Shown: positions 42,035 to 51,140 of the stretch, in pieces
How positions within the stretch are numbered: the stretch's first letter is position 1
How the letters are laid out: each line of letters starts with the position of its first letter
NCBI GenBank assembly: GCA_003963145.1
Contig: RXJJ01000009.1
Location: 25,733-89,732 of the forward strand
DNA: 64,000 nt
Direction of reading: 5' to 3'
Source: Bradyrhizobiaceae bacterium
Lineage (GTDB): Bacteria; Pseudomonadota; Alphaproteobacteria; Rhizobiales; Xanthobacteraceae
Notes under the pieces: model-generated
Told to the model about the DNA's origin: nothing
Databases searched by the model: none
What the model saw: the letters and a program-made list of their open reading frames with translations, nothing else
Position numbers and translations under genes: made by a program

Positions 42035-43330
42035 TTACTTATGAGGCCGCGCCGAGGACAACGGCGTAACGTTCTCCTCATCGCTCGCAGCAGGCTTCGT
42101 CTCGACCGCCGGATCGTGCGCCGGCTGCGCCGGAGGATGCGTGGCCGCCTGCCGCGCCGCCTCGACATCGCGCGCCATGCGAAGCGCGGACATCAGTTCG
42201 CCCGCCGTCATGTTGGCTGCACTGGGTTCGGGCAGGCCCTCGCGGCGAATTGCGGCGTGAACCACGCAGAGGATCAGCACCAGCACCGCCGGCATCAGGT
42301 CGATGGAGATCGCGCCGGCCCAGCTCGGGATGAAATCGCCCGCATAGCGCAGCACCGCCTCCGCCGGCGACATCGACTGGAAGCGCGCCGGCTCGACCTT
42401 CGGCGTCGCCAAAATCTTGTCGGCGGCGTCGGCGAGCGAAGCCGATTGCGCGGCGATCGCGCCTTCGACCTTGCCGACCACTGCCGTCTGACGCTCGGCG
42501 AGGTCGGATGTCCGCCCGCCCGCGGCCGGGGCGATGAAGCCGGACATCAGGCTGGTCGCCGCGCGTTTGACGGAAGGAGCAACCGAAGTCTGCTGCAGAT
42601 TGGCGACGATGCCCGACACCGCCAGCGACTCGGTGGCGAACGCATCGCTGCGCGCCGCGATGGGTCCGCGATCTGAAATCAACTCGCGCATCTTGGTGAG
42701 GTGCTTGCCGCCTTCCTCGAACAGCGCGGTCGCGCGCTTGCCGGAGGCCTGCACCTCCTGCGCGAGACTATCGAGCTGGCTCGACATCTGGGTGAGCAAC
42801 TGAACCACCGTGCCCGAACCCGATGTTCCGGTCAGCGACCCGGCCCGCTCGGCTTCGGCGAGTTTGGAAAATCGCGTCGAGGCCATCTGGATATCCGGCA
42901 GCAGACTTTGCGCGGCGATGGCGTTGGAGTTCGCAGTGTCGAGATCGCGGGTATAATTCTGCACCGTGATCGCAAGATGCTGCTGGATCGCCGCCGCGCC
43001 GGCCAGCGCCGAAGCGTTGAGCCATGACGACATCGCCACGATCATCAGCGAGCCGAGCAGCATGCAGCCGAACATCAGGTTGCGCCCGGTGCGGTTCACC
43101 ACATGCGGCATGAACTGCATCAGGAAGACCCAGAACGCGTAAATGCCGACCGACACGGCGACCGAGTAGATCACGGCCGCGAAAAACACCGTGGTGGCGC
43201 TGCCATTCAGCAGCTCGCGCACGCCGAGATAGGTGTAAACGCCAGCCGCAAGCGCGAGGATCGCTGTCGTGATCTTGAGCGTCACTTCGAGGCGCTCAAC
43301 CCCTTTGGTTAACAGCAGTGATGTGGACAT
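42035..43330 (-). CDS. Unknown four-helix membrane protein with long helical domain
   Basis: I do not recognise this 431-residue protein. It has three membrane helices in the first 110 residues (about 22-42, 48-72, 83-105), then about 220 residues rich in Ala, Gln and Leu that should form coiled coils (DSLAQEVQASGKRATALFEE), a fourth helix (IDLMPAVLVLILCVVHAAI) and a short Pro-rich charged C-terminal tail. It is the first gene of a pair with the ClpP-like protein, 6 bases apart. A scaffold or partner role for that protein is inference. Confidence 0.6.
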   Translation of the reverse strand: MSTSLLLTKGVERLEVTLKITTAILALAAGVYTYLGVRELLNGSATTVFFAAVIYSVAVSVGIYAFWVFLMQFMPHVVNRTGRNLMFGCMLLGSLMIVAMSSWLNASALAGAAAIQQHLAITVQNYTRDLDTANSNAIAAQSLLPDIQMASTRFSKLAEAERAGSLTGTSGSGTVVQLLTQMSSQLDSLAQEVQASGKRATALFEEGGKHLTKMRELISDRGPIAARSDAFATESLAVSGIVANLQQTSVAPSVKRAATSLMSGFIAPAAGGRTSDLAERQTAVVGKVEGAIAAQSASLADAADKILATPKVEPARFQSMSPAEAVLRYAGDFIPSWAGAISIDLMPAVLVLILCVVHAAIRREGLPEPSAANMTAGELMSALRMARDVEAARQAATHPPAQPAHDPAVETKPAASDEENVTPLSSARPHK

Positions 43331-43560
43331 GATTCATTCCGTCGGCTCCCCAAAAGCCGCGCCAAGCATCGCCCCCGCTGTACGTAAGTCCCTATGATCT
43401 AGCGATAAATTCGGGCGACATGATGTCTCCACATTCGCCTGTCATGGAACCGTCTTCCGCGCGCTGCTTCTGATTTGGGCAGTGCATTGTCCGCGCGTTG
43501 GCCGCCGTTCCGGCCCAGTGCCCCGCCCGGACTCAATTCCACGAACCAGGGACAATCTAC

Positions 43561-44037
43561 ATGAAGAGATTTGCGCTCGCCGCATTCGCGGCGCTGTCGG
43601 CGATTCCGTGCGCGTTCGCACAGGGCGCCGATTATCAGGCCATGGTGGCCAGCCACGCCGCCGCCAACGGCGTTCCCGTCGAGCTCGTTCACCGCGTCAT
43701 CATGCGCGAGAGCCGTTACAACCCCCGCGCCGTCAGCAAAGGCAATTACGGCATGATGCAGATCCGCCTGCAGACCGCACGCGGCCTCGGCTACACCGGA
43801 ACCGCGCAGGGCCTGCTCGATCCCGAAACCAACCTCACCTATGCCGTGAAGTATCTCGCCGGCGCCTACCAGGCGGCGGGCGGCAATTACGACCGCGCCG
43901 TGCATTATTATGCGGCGGGCTATTACGGCGCCACCAAGCGCCAGCGCCTGATGGACGCCAACGCGCAGATGCTGTCCTACGATGACAACGGCAACCCCGT
44001 GCAGCAGGTTCACCGCCGCCATCACCGTCATCACTAA
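43561..44037 (+). CDS. Small lytic transglycosylase (SLT domain)
   Basis: Periplasmic muramidase-like enzyme that cleaves glycan strands to 1,6-anhydro products. From the ATG at 43561 (AGGGACA upstream) it has 158 residues: a signal peptide ending AFAQG, then a goose-lysozyme-like SLT fold with the catalytic glutamate E50 in MRESRYNP, the GNYGMMQI motif and late AYQAAGGNYDRAVHYYAAGYYG. A His/Arg-rich tail (RRHHRHH) ends the protein, which might bind metal or the wall. The minimal size means the catalytic domain is nearly all of it. It is convergent with the thioesterase gene. Confidence 0.9.
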   Translation: MKRFALAAFAALSAIPCAFAQGADYQAMVASHAAANGVPVELVHRVIMRESRYNPRAVSKGNYGMMQIRLQTARGLGYTGTAQGLLDPETNLTYAVKYLAGAYQAAGGNYDRAVHYYAAGYYGATKRQRLMDANAQMLSYDDNGNPVQQVHRRHHRHH

Positions 44038-44061
44038 GCGTTCAGATGATGCCGCTGGCGC

Positions 44062-44502
44062 CTATTGCGCCGGCGGCCCCGGCGGCTTGATCACCTGCGG
44101 GCGGCCGTTTTCGTCGATGGACACATAGGTGAAATTGCCATCGGTCACGAGAATGGTGCCGCTCTCGCCGCGACGCTGCACCCATGCCTCGATATGCACC
44201 GTGATCGAGGTTCGTCCGATATGGACCGTCGAGCCATAGACCGAGACGAGATCGCCGACATAAACGGGTTTGCGAAACGTCATCGCCTCGATGGCGACCG
44301 TCACATTGCGCGACATCGTGGTCTTGTAGGCGAACACGCTTCCCGCGATGTCCATCTGGCTCAGCAGCCAGCCGCCGAAAATATCGCCGTTCTGGTTGGT
44401 ATCCGCCGGCATCGCCAGCGTGCGGATGGACAGTTCGCCGTAGGGTTCGGTGGGAGGATTGGGGCGAGCGGGCGTGGTGCCCGTGACTGGCGCATCCGTC
44501 AT
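44062..44502 (-). CDS. Acyl-CoA thioesterase, YciA-like hotdog fold
   Basis: Hydrolyses acyl-CoA to free acid and CoA, in the cytoplasm. The 146-residue protein has the YciA/acyl-CoA hydrolase motif PADTNQNGDIFGGWLLSQMD, with the aspartate and asparagine of the hotdog active site, and EAMTFRKPVYVGDLVSVYG. It is the last gene after the fadE-fadA-fadB run on the same strand, 28 bases past the fadB-like stop, so it is probably in the same unit and may balance CoA pools during fat breakdown. A near-perfect 11-bp hairpin overlaps its stop codon and may end transcription. Confidence 0.9.
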   Translation of the reverse strand: MTDAPVTGTTPARPNPPTEPYGELSIRTLAMPADTNQNGDIFGGWLLSQMDIAGSVFAYKTTMSRNVTVAIEAMTFRKPVYVGDLVSVYGSTVHIGRTSITVHIEAWVQRRGESGTILVTDGNFTYVSIDENGRPQVIKPPGPPAQ

Positions 44503-44530
44503 CTTTGAATATCCGTCAAGATCATCAGGT

Positions 44531-46615
44531 TTATCGAAAGGTCAGCCAGCCGGCGTCCGGCTTGAAACGGTCGCCATAAAGCTGCACAAGCGCGGCAAGT
44601 GCGTTGGAGACGTTCTCCGGTCCGCGGGTGCGCGCGTAGTTCAGCGGGCCGCCGCGGAACGGCGCGTAACCCGTGCCGAAGATCATCGCGCCGTCCACCA
44701 CGTCGGCATTGTCCACGATGCCCTCGCGCAGGCAGGCGACGCAGACATTCGACATCGGCAGGATCAGCCGGTCGATCATGTCGTCGGTTGGCGGCGCTGC
44801 AAGCGGGCCTTTTTGCACCTTGCCGTTCTTCCAGTCGTAGAAGCCCTTGCCGGTCTTGCGGCCGAGTTCGCCCTTGGCGACTTTCTCGCGCAGCCACGCC
44901 GGGGCCGGCGGCAGCGCCTCACCGAAACGCTCGCGCAACTCGTCGCCGACCGCAAGGCAGATATCGAGGCCGACCTGATCGGCAAGCTCGATCGGACCCA
45001 TCGGCATGCCGAACTTCTCGGCGGCGGCGTCGATGGTGGTCTTGTCGATCTTCTCGTCCATCATCACCATCGCTTCCAGCATGTACGGCGTCAGCGCCCG
45101 GTTGACGAGGAAGCCCGGCGAGCTCTTCACCGGCAGCGGCAGGCGGTCGATGCCGCCGACGAATTTCATCGCGGTCGCCAGCGCGCCCTGGTCGACACCG
45201 TCATGGCTGACGACCTCGACCAGCTGCAGGCGCGACACCGGATTGAAGAAATGCAGGCCGAGCAGGCGCTCCGGATTTTTCAGCGTGGTGCGCAGATCCT
45301 GCAGCGGAATGCTGGAGGTGTTGGTGGCGAGAATGGCGCCGGGCTTCATCACCGCCTCGACACCGGCATAGACTTTCTGTTTCAAAGTCAGCTTTTCCGG
45401 CACCGCCTCGATGATGAGATCGGCGTTGCGCGCGCCGTCGCCGTTCAGATCCGGAATCAGGCGGTCGAGCGCGTCGCGCACGCCGATCTTCTTGCGGATC
45501 ACCTTGCCGTAGAGATCGGCCGCGCGCTTCATCGCGCCCGCGATCGGCTCCGGCTTCATGTCGGCCAGGGTCACGCGAAGACCGCGATTGGCGCACCAGG
45601 CGGCGATGTCGCCGCCCATCGCGCCCGCGCCGATGACGTGAACATGCCGGATCGTGTTCTTGCCGCCGGCGAGCTTTTTCATCTCGTCGCGCAGGAAGAA
45701 CACACGAATGAGATTCCGCGCCGTCGGCGTCACCATCAATTTGGCGAAGGATGGCTGCTCGGCGGCGAGCATGTCCTTGCGGCTGCCGCCATGACGCTCC
45801 CACAGGTCGATCAGCGCATAAGGCGCGGGATAATGATCCTGCGGCGCGGTCTTGTTCGCCTGCGCGCGCATGCGCGAGCCAAGCAGTCCCCGCACCGGCG
45901 CGAAATTCAGGATGCTGACCAGCGCACCCGGTTTGTTGCGGCGCAGGCGGCCGAAGATCGCGTCCTTCACCGCGCCCCGAACATGACGCTCCTGCGTCAC
46001 CGCATCGACAAGGCCGAGCGACTTCGCCTTGCGCGCGTCGATGGTTTTGCCCGTGAGCATCATCGTCATCGCCTCGACGGGATTGACGAGATGGGCGAAG
46101 CGCGCGGTGCCGCCGAAGCCGGGATGCAGGCCGAGCAGCACTTCGGGGAAACCGAAACGGGCGTCGTCGATGGCGATGCGAGCATGGCAGGCGAGCACCA
46201 GTTCAAGCCCGCCGCCGAGGCAGAAGCCGTGGATCACCGCGACGGTCGGAATTTTCAGAGCCTCGAAACGGTCGAGAATCCCGTGAACGCGGCCGATGGC
46301 GCTCTGAACCGTCGCCTCGTCGTTCAGCCCCTTGAACTCGTTGATGTCCGCGCCCGCGACGAAACCGGACTTCTTGGCCGAGCGCAGCACGATACCGGCA
46401 GGGCGGTCAGTCTCCATCGCCGTGACGATGGACGCGAATTCCTCCAGCACTTCGGTCGAGAGCGTGTTGGCGCTGGTGCCGGCGCGGTCGATCAGAACCC
46501 ACGCGATGCCGTCCTCGTCGCGCGTCACCTTGAAGTTCTTGTAAGGCCCGGCGACCGGCTCGGGTCCGAGTTCGAGCACACGGTCCTTCAGGACGTTCAT
46601 GATTTTGCTGTCCAT
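44531..46615 (-). CDS. Bifunctional enoyl-CoA hydratase / 3-hydroxyacyl-CoA dehydrogenase (FadB/FadJ-like)
   Basis: Catalyses steps two and three of beta-oxidation. The 694-residue protein has an N-terminal crotonase domain (about 1-190; GFVAGADINEFKGL and FCLGGGLELVLACHARIA form the oxyanion hole and the glutamate region), a linker, the NAD-binding loop HVIGAGAMGGDIAAWCANRG (about 310-330) and two C-terminal dehydrogenase domains with LLGLHFFNPVSRLQLVEVV. An AAGGGGA site lies before the ATG. It follows the thiolase by 10 bases, so the pair should form the alpha2beta2 trifunctional complex. Confidence 0.95.
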   Translation of the reverse strand: MDSKIMNVLKDRVLELGPEPVAGPYKNFKVTRDEDGIAWVLIDRAGTSANTLSTEVLEEFASIVTAMETDRPAGIVLRSAKKSGFVAGADINEFKGLNDEATVQSAIGRVHGILDRFEALKIPTVAVIHGFCLGGGLELVLACHARIAIDDARFGFPEVLLGLHPGFGGTARFAHLVNPVEAMTMMLTGKTIDARKAKSLGLVDAVTQERHVRGAVKDAIFGRLRRNKPGALVSILNFAPVRGLLGSRMRAQANKTAPQDHYPAPYALIDLWERHGGSRKDMLAAEQPSFAKLMVTPTARNLIRVFFLRDEMKKLAGGKNTIRHVHVIGAGAMGGDIAAWCANRGLRVTLADMKPEPIAGAMKRAADLYGKVIRKKIGVRDALDRLIPDLNGDGARNADLIIEAVPEKLTLKQKVYAGVEAVMKPGAILATNTSSIPLQDLRTTLKNPERLLGLHFFNPVSRLQLVEVVSHDGVDQGALATAMKFVGGIDRLPLPVKSSPGFLVNRALTPYMLEAMVMMDEKIDKTTIDAAAEKFGMPMGPIELADQVGLDICLAVGDELRERFGEALPPAPAWLREKVAKGELGRKTGKGFYDWKNGKVQKGPLAAPPTDDMIDRLILPMSNVCVACLREGIVDNADVVDGAMIFGTGYAPFRGGPLNYARTRGPENVSNALAALVQLYGDRFKPDAGWLTFR

Positions 46616-46625
46616 GATCGTCCCC

Positions 46626-47909
46626 TTAAACCGTTTCGATCAGCATGGCGCCGCCGAGGCCACCGCCGATGCATTCCGTTGCGATGCCGCGTTTGGTGCC
46701 GAGCCGCTTCATCGCGTTGACCAGATGCAGCACGATGCGATTGCCGCTGGTGCCGACCGGATGGCCGAGGCTGATGGCGCCGCCGTCGACATTGAGTCTG
46801 GCGCGGTCGATCTCGCCCGCCGCACCGCTGAGGCCAAGCACCTCGCGGCAGAACTTGTCGTCCTTCCACGCCGCGAGACAGGCCAGCAATTGCGAGGCGA
46901 ACGCCTCGTTGATTTCCCAGGTCTCGATGTCCTGCAATGTCAGATTGTGCTTCTTCAGAAGCTTGGTCGCCGACAGCACCGGCCCGAAGCCCATGATGGA
47001 CGGATCGAGGCCCGCCCACGCGCTGTCGGTGATGACGGCTTTCGGCGTCAGCCCGTGTTTCTTCACCGCGTCTTCGGAAGCGAGAATGGTCCAGCACGCG
47101 CCGTCGGTGATCTGCGAGGAATTGCCCGCCGTCACCTGCCCCCACGGCCGCTCGAACGCCGGCTTGAGCTTGGCGAGCTTGTCCATCGACGAATCCGGCC
47201 GCACGCCGTCATCGTGATCGTAGAACTTGCCATCCCGCGCGAAGGCGGTCTCGATCTCGTTTTTCAGAAAGCCCTGCGACTGCGCGTTGGCGAGACGCTT
47301 GTGGCTCTCGACGGCGTAGGCGTCCGCCTCCTCGCGCGTCACGCCCATCAGATGCGCGACGACCTCGGCGGTCTGGCCCATGTTGAGTTCGGTGACGGGA
47401 TCGGTCAGCCCGCGCTCGAGCCCAATGATCGGCTTGAAGAATGAGGGCCGCACGCCGAGGATCGCACTCAGCCGCGCCATCGCGGTGCGCGCGCTCATGA
47501 GTTTTGCGAACCAGCGCACGCCGGAGGCGGGATAGACCAGCGGCGCGTAGCTCAGCGCCTCGGTGCCGCCCGCGAGAATCATGTCGGCGTCACCGGCCTC
47601 GATGTAGCGGTACGCCGTATCGATCGACTGCATGCCCGAACCGCAATTGATCTGCACGGTGAAGGCGACCATGTCCTCGCCCATGCCGAGCCGCAGCGCG
47701 GCGACGCGCGCCGGATTCATCTCGTCGGCGATGACGTTGACGCAGCCGAGGATGACCTGATCGAACGCTTCCGGCGCAAAGGGCTGGCGCGCGAGAAGCG
47801 GACGCCCCGCCTGCACCGCGAGATCGACCGGGGTGAATGGTCCGGGTCCGCCTTGCGCCTTGAGAAACGGCGTGCGGCTGCCATCGATGATGTAAACGGG
47901 ACGCGCCAT
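46626..47909 (-). CDS. Acetyl-CoA C-acyltransferase (FadA/FadI-like thiolase)
   Basis: Performs the last step of beta-oxidation, splitting 3-ketoacyl-CoA into acetyl-CoA and a shortened acyl-CoA. The 427-residue protein has the thiolase motifs VQINCGSGMQSIDTAYRYI with the nucleophilic cysteine, NEAFASQLLACLAAW, the GHPVGTSGNRIVLHL histidine region and CIGGGLGGAMLIE near the end with the second cysteine. The ATG overlaps the fadE-like stop by one base (TGATG), so the two are coupled. The length is closer to FadI than FadA. Confidence 0.95.
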   Translation of the reverse strand: MARPVYIIDGSRTPFLKAQGGPGPFTPVDLAVQAGRPLLARQPFAPEAFDQVILGCVNVIADEMNPARVAALRLGMGEDMVAFTVQINCGSGMQSIDTAYRYIEAGDADMILAGGTEALSYAPLVYPASGVRWFAKLMSARTAMARLSAILGVRPSFFKPIIGLERGLTDPVTELNMGQTAEVVAHLMGVTREEADAYAVESHKRLANAQSQGFLKNEIETAFARDGKFYDHDDGVRPDSSMDKLAKLKPAFERPWGQVTAGNSSQITDGACWTILASEDAVKKHGLTPKAVITDSAWAGLDPSIMGFGPVLSATKLLKKHNLTLQDIETWEINEAFASQLLACLAAWKDDKFCREVLGLSGAAGEIDRARLNVDGGAISLGHPVGTSGNRIVLHLVNAMKRLGTKRGIATECIGGGLGGAMLIETV

Positions 47910-50164
47910 CAGCTTGCTGCCCTTTCAGGGGAAGAATGCGTTTTCTTGTAGATCGGCGACAGCGCCTCGGGCGCGAAATCGTCGACTTCGACGACCTTCA
48001 TGACCGCCTCGTGCGCGGTCCTGATCGCGCCGGCCTCGTCCGCCGTGATGACGCCGCGTTTTACCGCCTCGTCGGGATCGCGGATACGCGCGGCGCGCAT
48101 TTTCTTCTCGATCGGCGCATTGGCGGTGACCAGCGCGAAGGCGCGCTCCAGCCGCGCGATCGGACCGTCGTCATTCGCGCCGGGCTCATAGAGTCCGGAG
48201 ATCAGACGGTCGCGCGCGGCGGAGGGCTCCAGCACCAGCTGCGCGCAGCGCTGCACCACTTTGTCGGACGGGCCGAGCCCGTTCGCGCCGAACGGCTGCA
48301 CGACGAATTTCAAAATCGCGGCGACAAAACGGTTCGGCAGATTCGCCAGCACTTCGGCGAAGCGATTTTCCATCGTGCGGATGCCGTTCGCCATCACCCA
48401 TTGCAGCGCCGGAAGATCGTCCTGCTGACGGCCCTCGTCCTCCCAGCGCTTGAGCGCGGCGGAGAGCAGATAAAGCTCGGAGAGAATGTCGCCGAGACGG
48501 GCGGACAGCATTTCCTTGCGTTTCAGCGCGCCGCCAAGCGTGAGAAACGCCATGTCGGCGGTGAGCGCGAAGGCGGTCGAATAGCGCGAGAGCTGGCGGT
48601 AATAGCCGGTCGCGGCGCCTGCGTCCGGCGCGGGCGCGAACACGCCGCCGGTCCAGCTACGGCCCCACGCGCGGAAGAAATTCGCAGCCGCGTGCCCGAC
48701 ATGATTCCAGAACGCGGTGTCGAAGGCCTCGAGCCCAGCCTGCTGGTCCGGATTGCCGATCGCTGTCATCTCCTTCAGGAGATAGGGATGCGCGCGCACC
48801 GAGCCCTGCCCGAACACGATCAAATTGCGGGTCAGGATGTTCGCGCCTTCCACCGTGATCGCCACCGGCACCGAGCGGTAGAGATTGCCCATGTAGTTCT
48901 GCGGCCCGTCGATGATCGCCTTGCCGCCGTGAATGTCCATCGCGTCGTCGGTGACAATGCGCAGCCGCTCGGTCGCATGCAGCTTCATGATGCCGGAGAT
49001 CACCGCCGGGTGCTTGCCCTGATTGAGCGCGGCGCAGGTCAGCCGCCGCGCCGCGTCGATCTGGTAGGCCGTGCCGGCAATGCGAGCCAGCGGCTCCTCG
49101 ATGCCCTCGAACTTGCCGATCGGAATATTGAACTGCTCACGGATGCGGGCATAGGCGCCGGCGGCGCGCGCACAATAAGCCGCGCCGGATGCGGATTGCG
49201 AAGGCAGCGAAATGCCGCGCCCTGCCGCGAGCGCGCTCATCAGCATCTTCCAGCCCTGGCCGATGCGCTCCTGCCCGCCGATGACGTAATCGAGCGGAAT
49301 GAAAACATCCTTGCCCCAGTTCGGGCCGTTCTGGAACACCTGCATCGCGGGAAAATGACGGCGACCGATACTGACGCCCGGCAGATGGGTCGGGATCAAC
49401 GCCACCGTAATGCCGAGCTGCTCCTCGTTGCCGATCAGGTGATCAGGGTCGCTTGCCTTGAAGGCAAGGCCGAGCAATGTCGCGACCGGACCGAGCGTGA
49501 TGTAACGCTTGTGCCAGTTGAGGCGCAGGCCGAGGACCTCCTTGCCCTCGAACGTGCCCTTGCAGATCACGCCGGTATCGATCATCGAGGCCGCGTCCGA
49601 TCCGGCCTCCGGACTGGTCAGGCCGAAGCAGGGAATTTCGCGCCCGTCCGCGAGACCCGGCAGCCATTTGTTCTGCTGCTCTTTGGTGCCGAACCGCATC
49701 AGAAGCTCACCCGGCCCGAGCGAATTGGGCACCATCACCGTGACGGCGGCAGTAACCGAACGCGAGGAGATTTTCCGGATCACTTCGGAATGCGCGAAGG
49801 GCGAAAAGCCGAGACCGCCGAATTCCTTCGGAATGATCATGCCGAGAAATTTGTTGTGCCGGATGAAATCCCACACTTCGGGCGGCAGATCGCGCCAATC
49901 CCAGTTGACTTTCCAGTCGTCCACCATGGCGCAGAGTTCGTCGACCGGACCGTTCAGAAACGCGGTTTCCTCATCGGTCAGTTTGGCGGAGGGATAGGCC
50001 AGAAGCTTTGCCCAGTCGGGATTGCCGGTGAAAAGATCGGCGTCCCACCAAACGTCCCCCGCCTCAAGCGCCTCGCGCTCGGTATCGGACATCGAGGGCA
50101 GCACCCTGTGCGCCCATGCGAAAATCGGCTTGGTGAGGACATCGCGGCGGAAGGAGAAGCTCAT
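47909..50164 (-). CDS. Acyl-CoA dehydrogenase, FadE-like
   Basis: FAD enzyme that starts each round of beta-oxidation by making a trans-2-enoyl-CoA. I use the ATG at 50164 (AGAGGA upstream), giving 751 residues, close to the large FadE class and far longer than the usual 380-residue dehydrogenases. The core has WDFIRHNKFLGMIIPKEFGGLGFS, CFGLTSPEAGSDAASM, the AERLRIVTDDAMDIHGGKAI region, and an extra C-terminal DUF1974-type domain. It is the first gene of the fad unit. Tandem 15-base repeats lie about 30-55 bases upstream of the start. Confidence 0.94.
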   Translation of the reverse strand: MSFSFRRDVLTKPIFAWAHRVLPSMSDTEREALEAGDVWWDADLFTGNPDWAKLLAYPSAKLTDEETAFLNGPVDELCAMVDDWKVNWDWRDLPPEVWDFIRHNKFLGMIIPKEFGGLGFSPFAHSEVIRKISSRSVTAAVTVMVPNSLGPGELLMRFGTKEQQNKWLPGLADGREIPCFGLTSPEAGSDAASMIDTGVICKGTFEGKEVLGLRLNWHKRYITLGPVATLLGLAFKASDPDHLIGNEEQLGITVALIPTHLPGVSIGRRHFPAMQVFQNGPNWGKDVFIPLDYVIGGQERIGQGWKMLMSALAAGRGISLPSQSASGAAYCARAAGAYARIREQFNIPIGKFEGIEEPLARIAGTAYQIDAARRLTCAALNQGKHPAVISGIMKLHATERLRIVTDDAMDIHGGKAIIDGPQNYMGNLYRSVPVAITVEGANILTRNLIVFGQGSVRAHPYLLKEMTAIGNPDQQAGLEAFDTAFWNHVGHAAANFFRAWGRSWTGGVFAPAPDAGAATGYYRQLSRYSTAFALTADMAFLTLGGALKRKEMLSARLGDILSELYLLSAALKRWEDEGRQQDDLPALQWVMANGIRTMENRFAEVLANLPNRFVAAILKFVVQPFGANGLGPSDKVVQRCAQLVLEPSAARDRLISGLYEPGANDDGPIARLERAFALVTANAPIEKKMRAARIRDPDEAVKRGVITADEAGAIRTAHEAVMKVVEVDDFAPEALSPIYKKTHSSPERAAS

Positions 50165-50190
50165 GGGACGATCCTCTTTCTCCAAAACGG

Positions 50191-50220
50191 CCAATCGGAC
50201 GGCAACCAATCGGGCGGCAG
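50191..50220. repeat. Tandem 15-bp direct repeat upstream of fadE-like gene
   Basis: CCAATCGGACGGCAA is followed directly by CCAATCGGGCGGCAG, two mismatches in 15 bases. It lies 27-56 bases before the fadE-like start codon, where a regulator or leader element would sit. The function is unknown. Confidence 0.5.
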
Positions 50221-50402
50221 ATAGCCGTTATCCGACTCCTCAGCGGCTGACAATTCCTGACATCAGGGTATCGGGCTCAATTGGCCGTGCATATCTACTG
50301 GGCGGGCGGATCTGAAATACGCTCGTCACATTATATATGAAATCCCACACACCGCAGGTAGTGCAATCGACAGGTATTTCCAGCGTTCCGATCGAATGGT
50401 TG

Positions 50403-51020
50403 TCAGGTCGGCCGTAGCATTTCGAACATCGCGTCGGGCCGGATTTCGGCATAATCGCCGGCGCGGCCGGCGCGCAAAACCGGATGCGCCAGAGCTGTCT
50501 GATACACGCCGTCGACAATCAGCCGGCTGTCGATATGGACCGCGACAACCTCGCCGAGCGCGAGCCACGCCTGCGCCTTGACGCCATCGGCGCCCTGATG
50601 TTGCACGATCTGAGCAAGTTTGCACTCGAACGACACCAGGCTCTCGCCGACACGCGGCACGTTCACGATCCGCGAGGGCACCTCGGTCAATCCGGCAAGT
50701 TCGAATTCGTCCACGCCGTGCGGCACGCTCGCGGATGTGACGTTCATCTGCTCGGCGACATGCTTCGTCACCAGATTCCAGACAAACTCCTTCGTCTCGG
50801 ACACGTTGGCGATGGTGTCTTTCCATGCGGTCGAGGAAAATCCGATGATCGGCGGATGGTAATTGAAGGCATTGAAGAAGCTGTAGGGCGCGAGGTTGAC
50901 CTGCCCTTTTGCGTCGCGCGACGAAATCCAGCCGATCGGGCGCGGTCCGACAATGGCGTTAAAGGGATCGTGCCGCAGGCCGTGCCCCTTCGAGGGTTCA
51001 TAGAAATGCATTTCGTTCAT
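50403..51020 (-). CDS. Flavin reductase-like / FMN-binding split-barrel protein
   Basis: Predicted FMN-binding oxidoreductase. From the ATG at 51020 it has 205 residues and the flavin reductase-like segments DPFNAIVGPRPIGWISSRD, NLAPYSFFNAFNYHPPIIGFS and FVWNLVTKHVAEQMN, which form the FMN phosphate and ring contacts. Members supply reduced flavin to monooxygenases or act on their own; no partner is adjacent. The longer ORF in the track runs into the upstream region and lacks support. Confidence 0.88.
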   Translation of the reverse strand: MNEMHFYEPSKGHGLRHDPFNAIVGPRPIGWISSRDAKGQVNLAPYSFFNAFNYHPPIIGFSSTAWKDTIANVSETKEFVWNLVTKHVAEQMNVTSASVPHGVDEFELAGLTEVPSRIVNVPRVGESLVSFECKLAQIVQHQGADGVKAQAWLALGEVVAVHIDSRLIVDGVYQTALAHPVLRAGRAGDYAEIRPDAMFEMLRPT

Positions 51021-51084
51021 CAGACCGTTCCCAAAACTCGATTTGTTCCATCGCAGATGTCGCAATTTAACCCGGGTTTCGCAA

Positions 51085-51109
51085 GGAACATGCATCGCCA
51101 CGCTCCGTT
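51085..51109 (+). promoter_or_regulatory. EcfG-type general stress promoter of the CsbD gene
   Basis: GGAAC (51085-51089) and CGTT (51106-51109) are separated by 16 bases, matching the alphaproteobacterial sigma-EcfG consensus GGAAC-N16/17-CGTT. It is 31 bases before the CsbD start codon, in the right orientation. Confidence 0.75.
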
Positions 51110-51140
51110 AACAGGGCGAACCTAACGCGAGGAGATCATC

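Noticed and set aside
44450-46720. 756-residue plus-strand ORF opposite the fadB-like gene
   Set aside because: It is the antisense shadow of a clear FadB/FadJ gene; its translation is rich in Arg, His and Asp with no domain, as GC-rich antisense frames usually are.
47936-50224. 762-residue plus-strand ORF opposite the fadE-like gene
   Set aside because: Same kind of antisense shadow; the minus strand encodes a well-matched acyl-CoA dehydrogenase.
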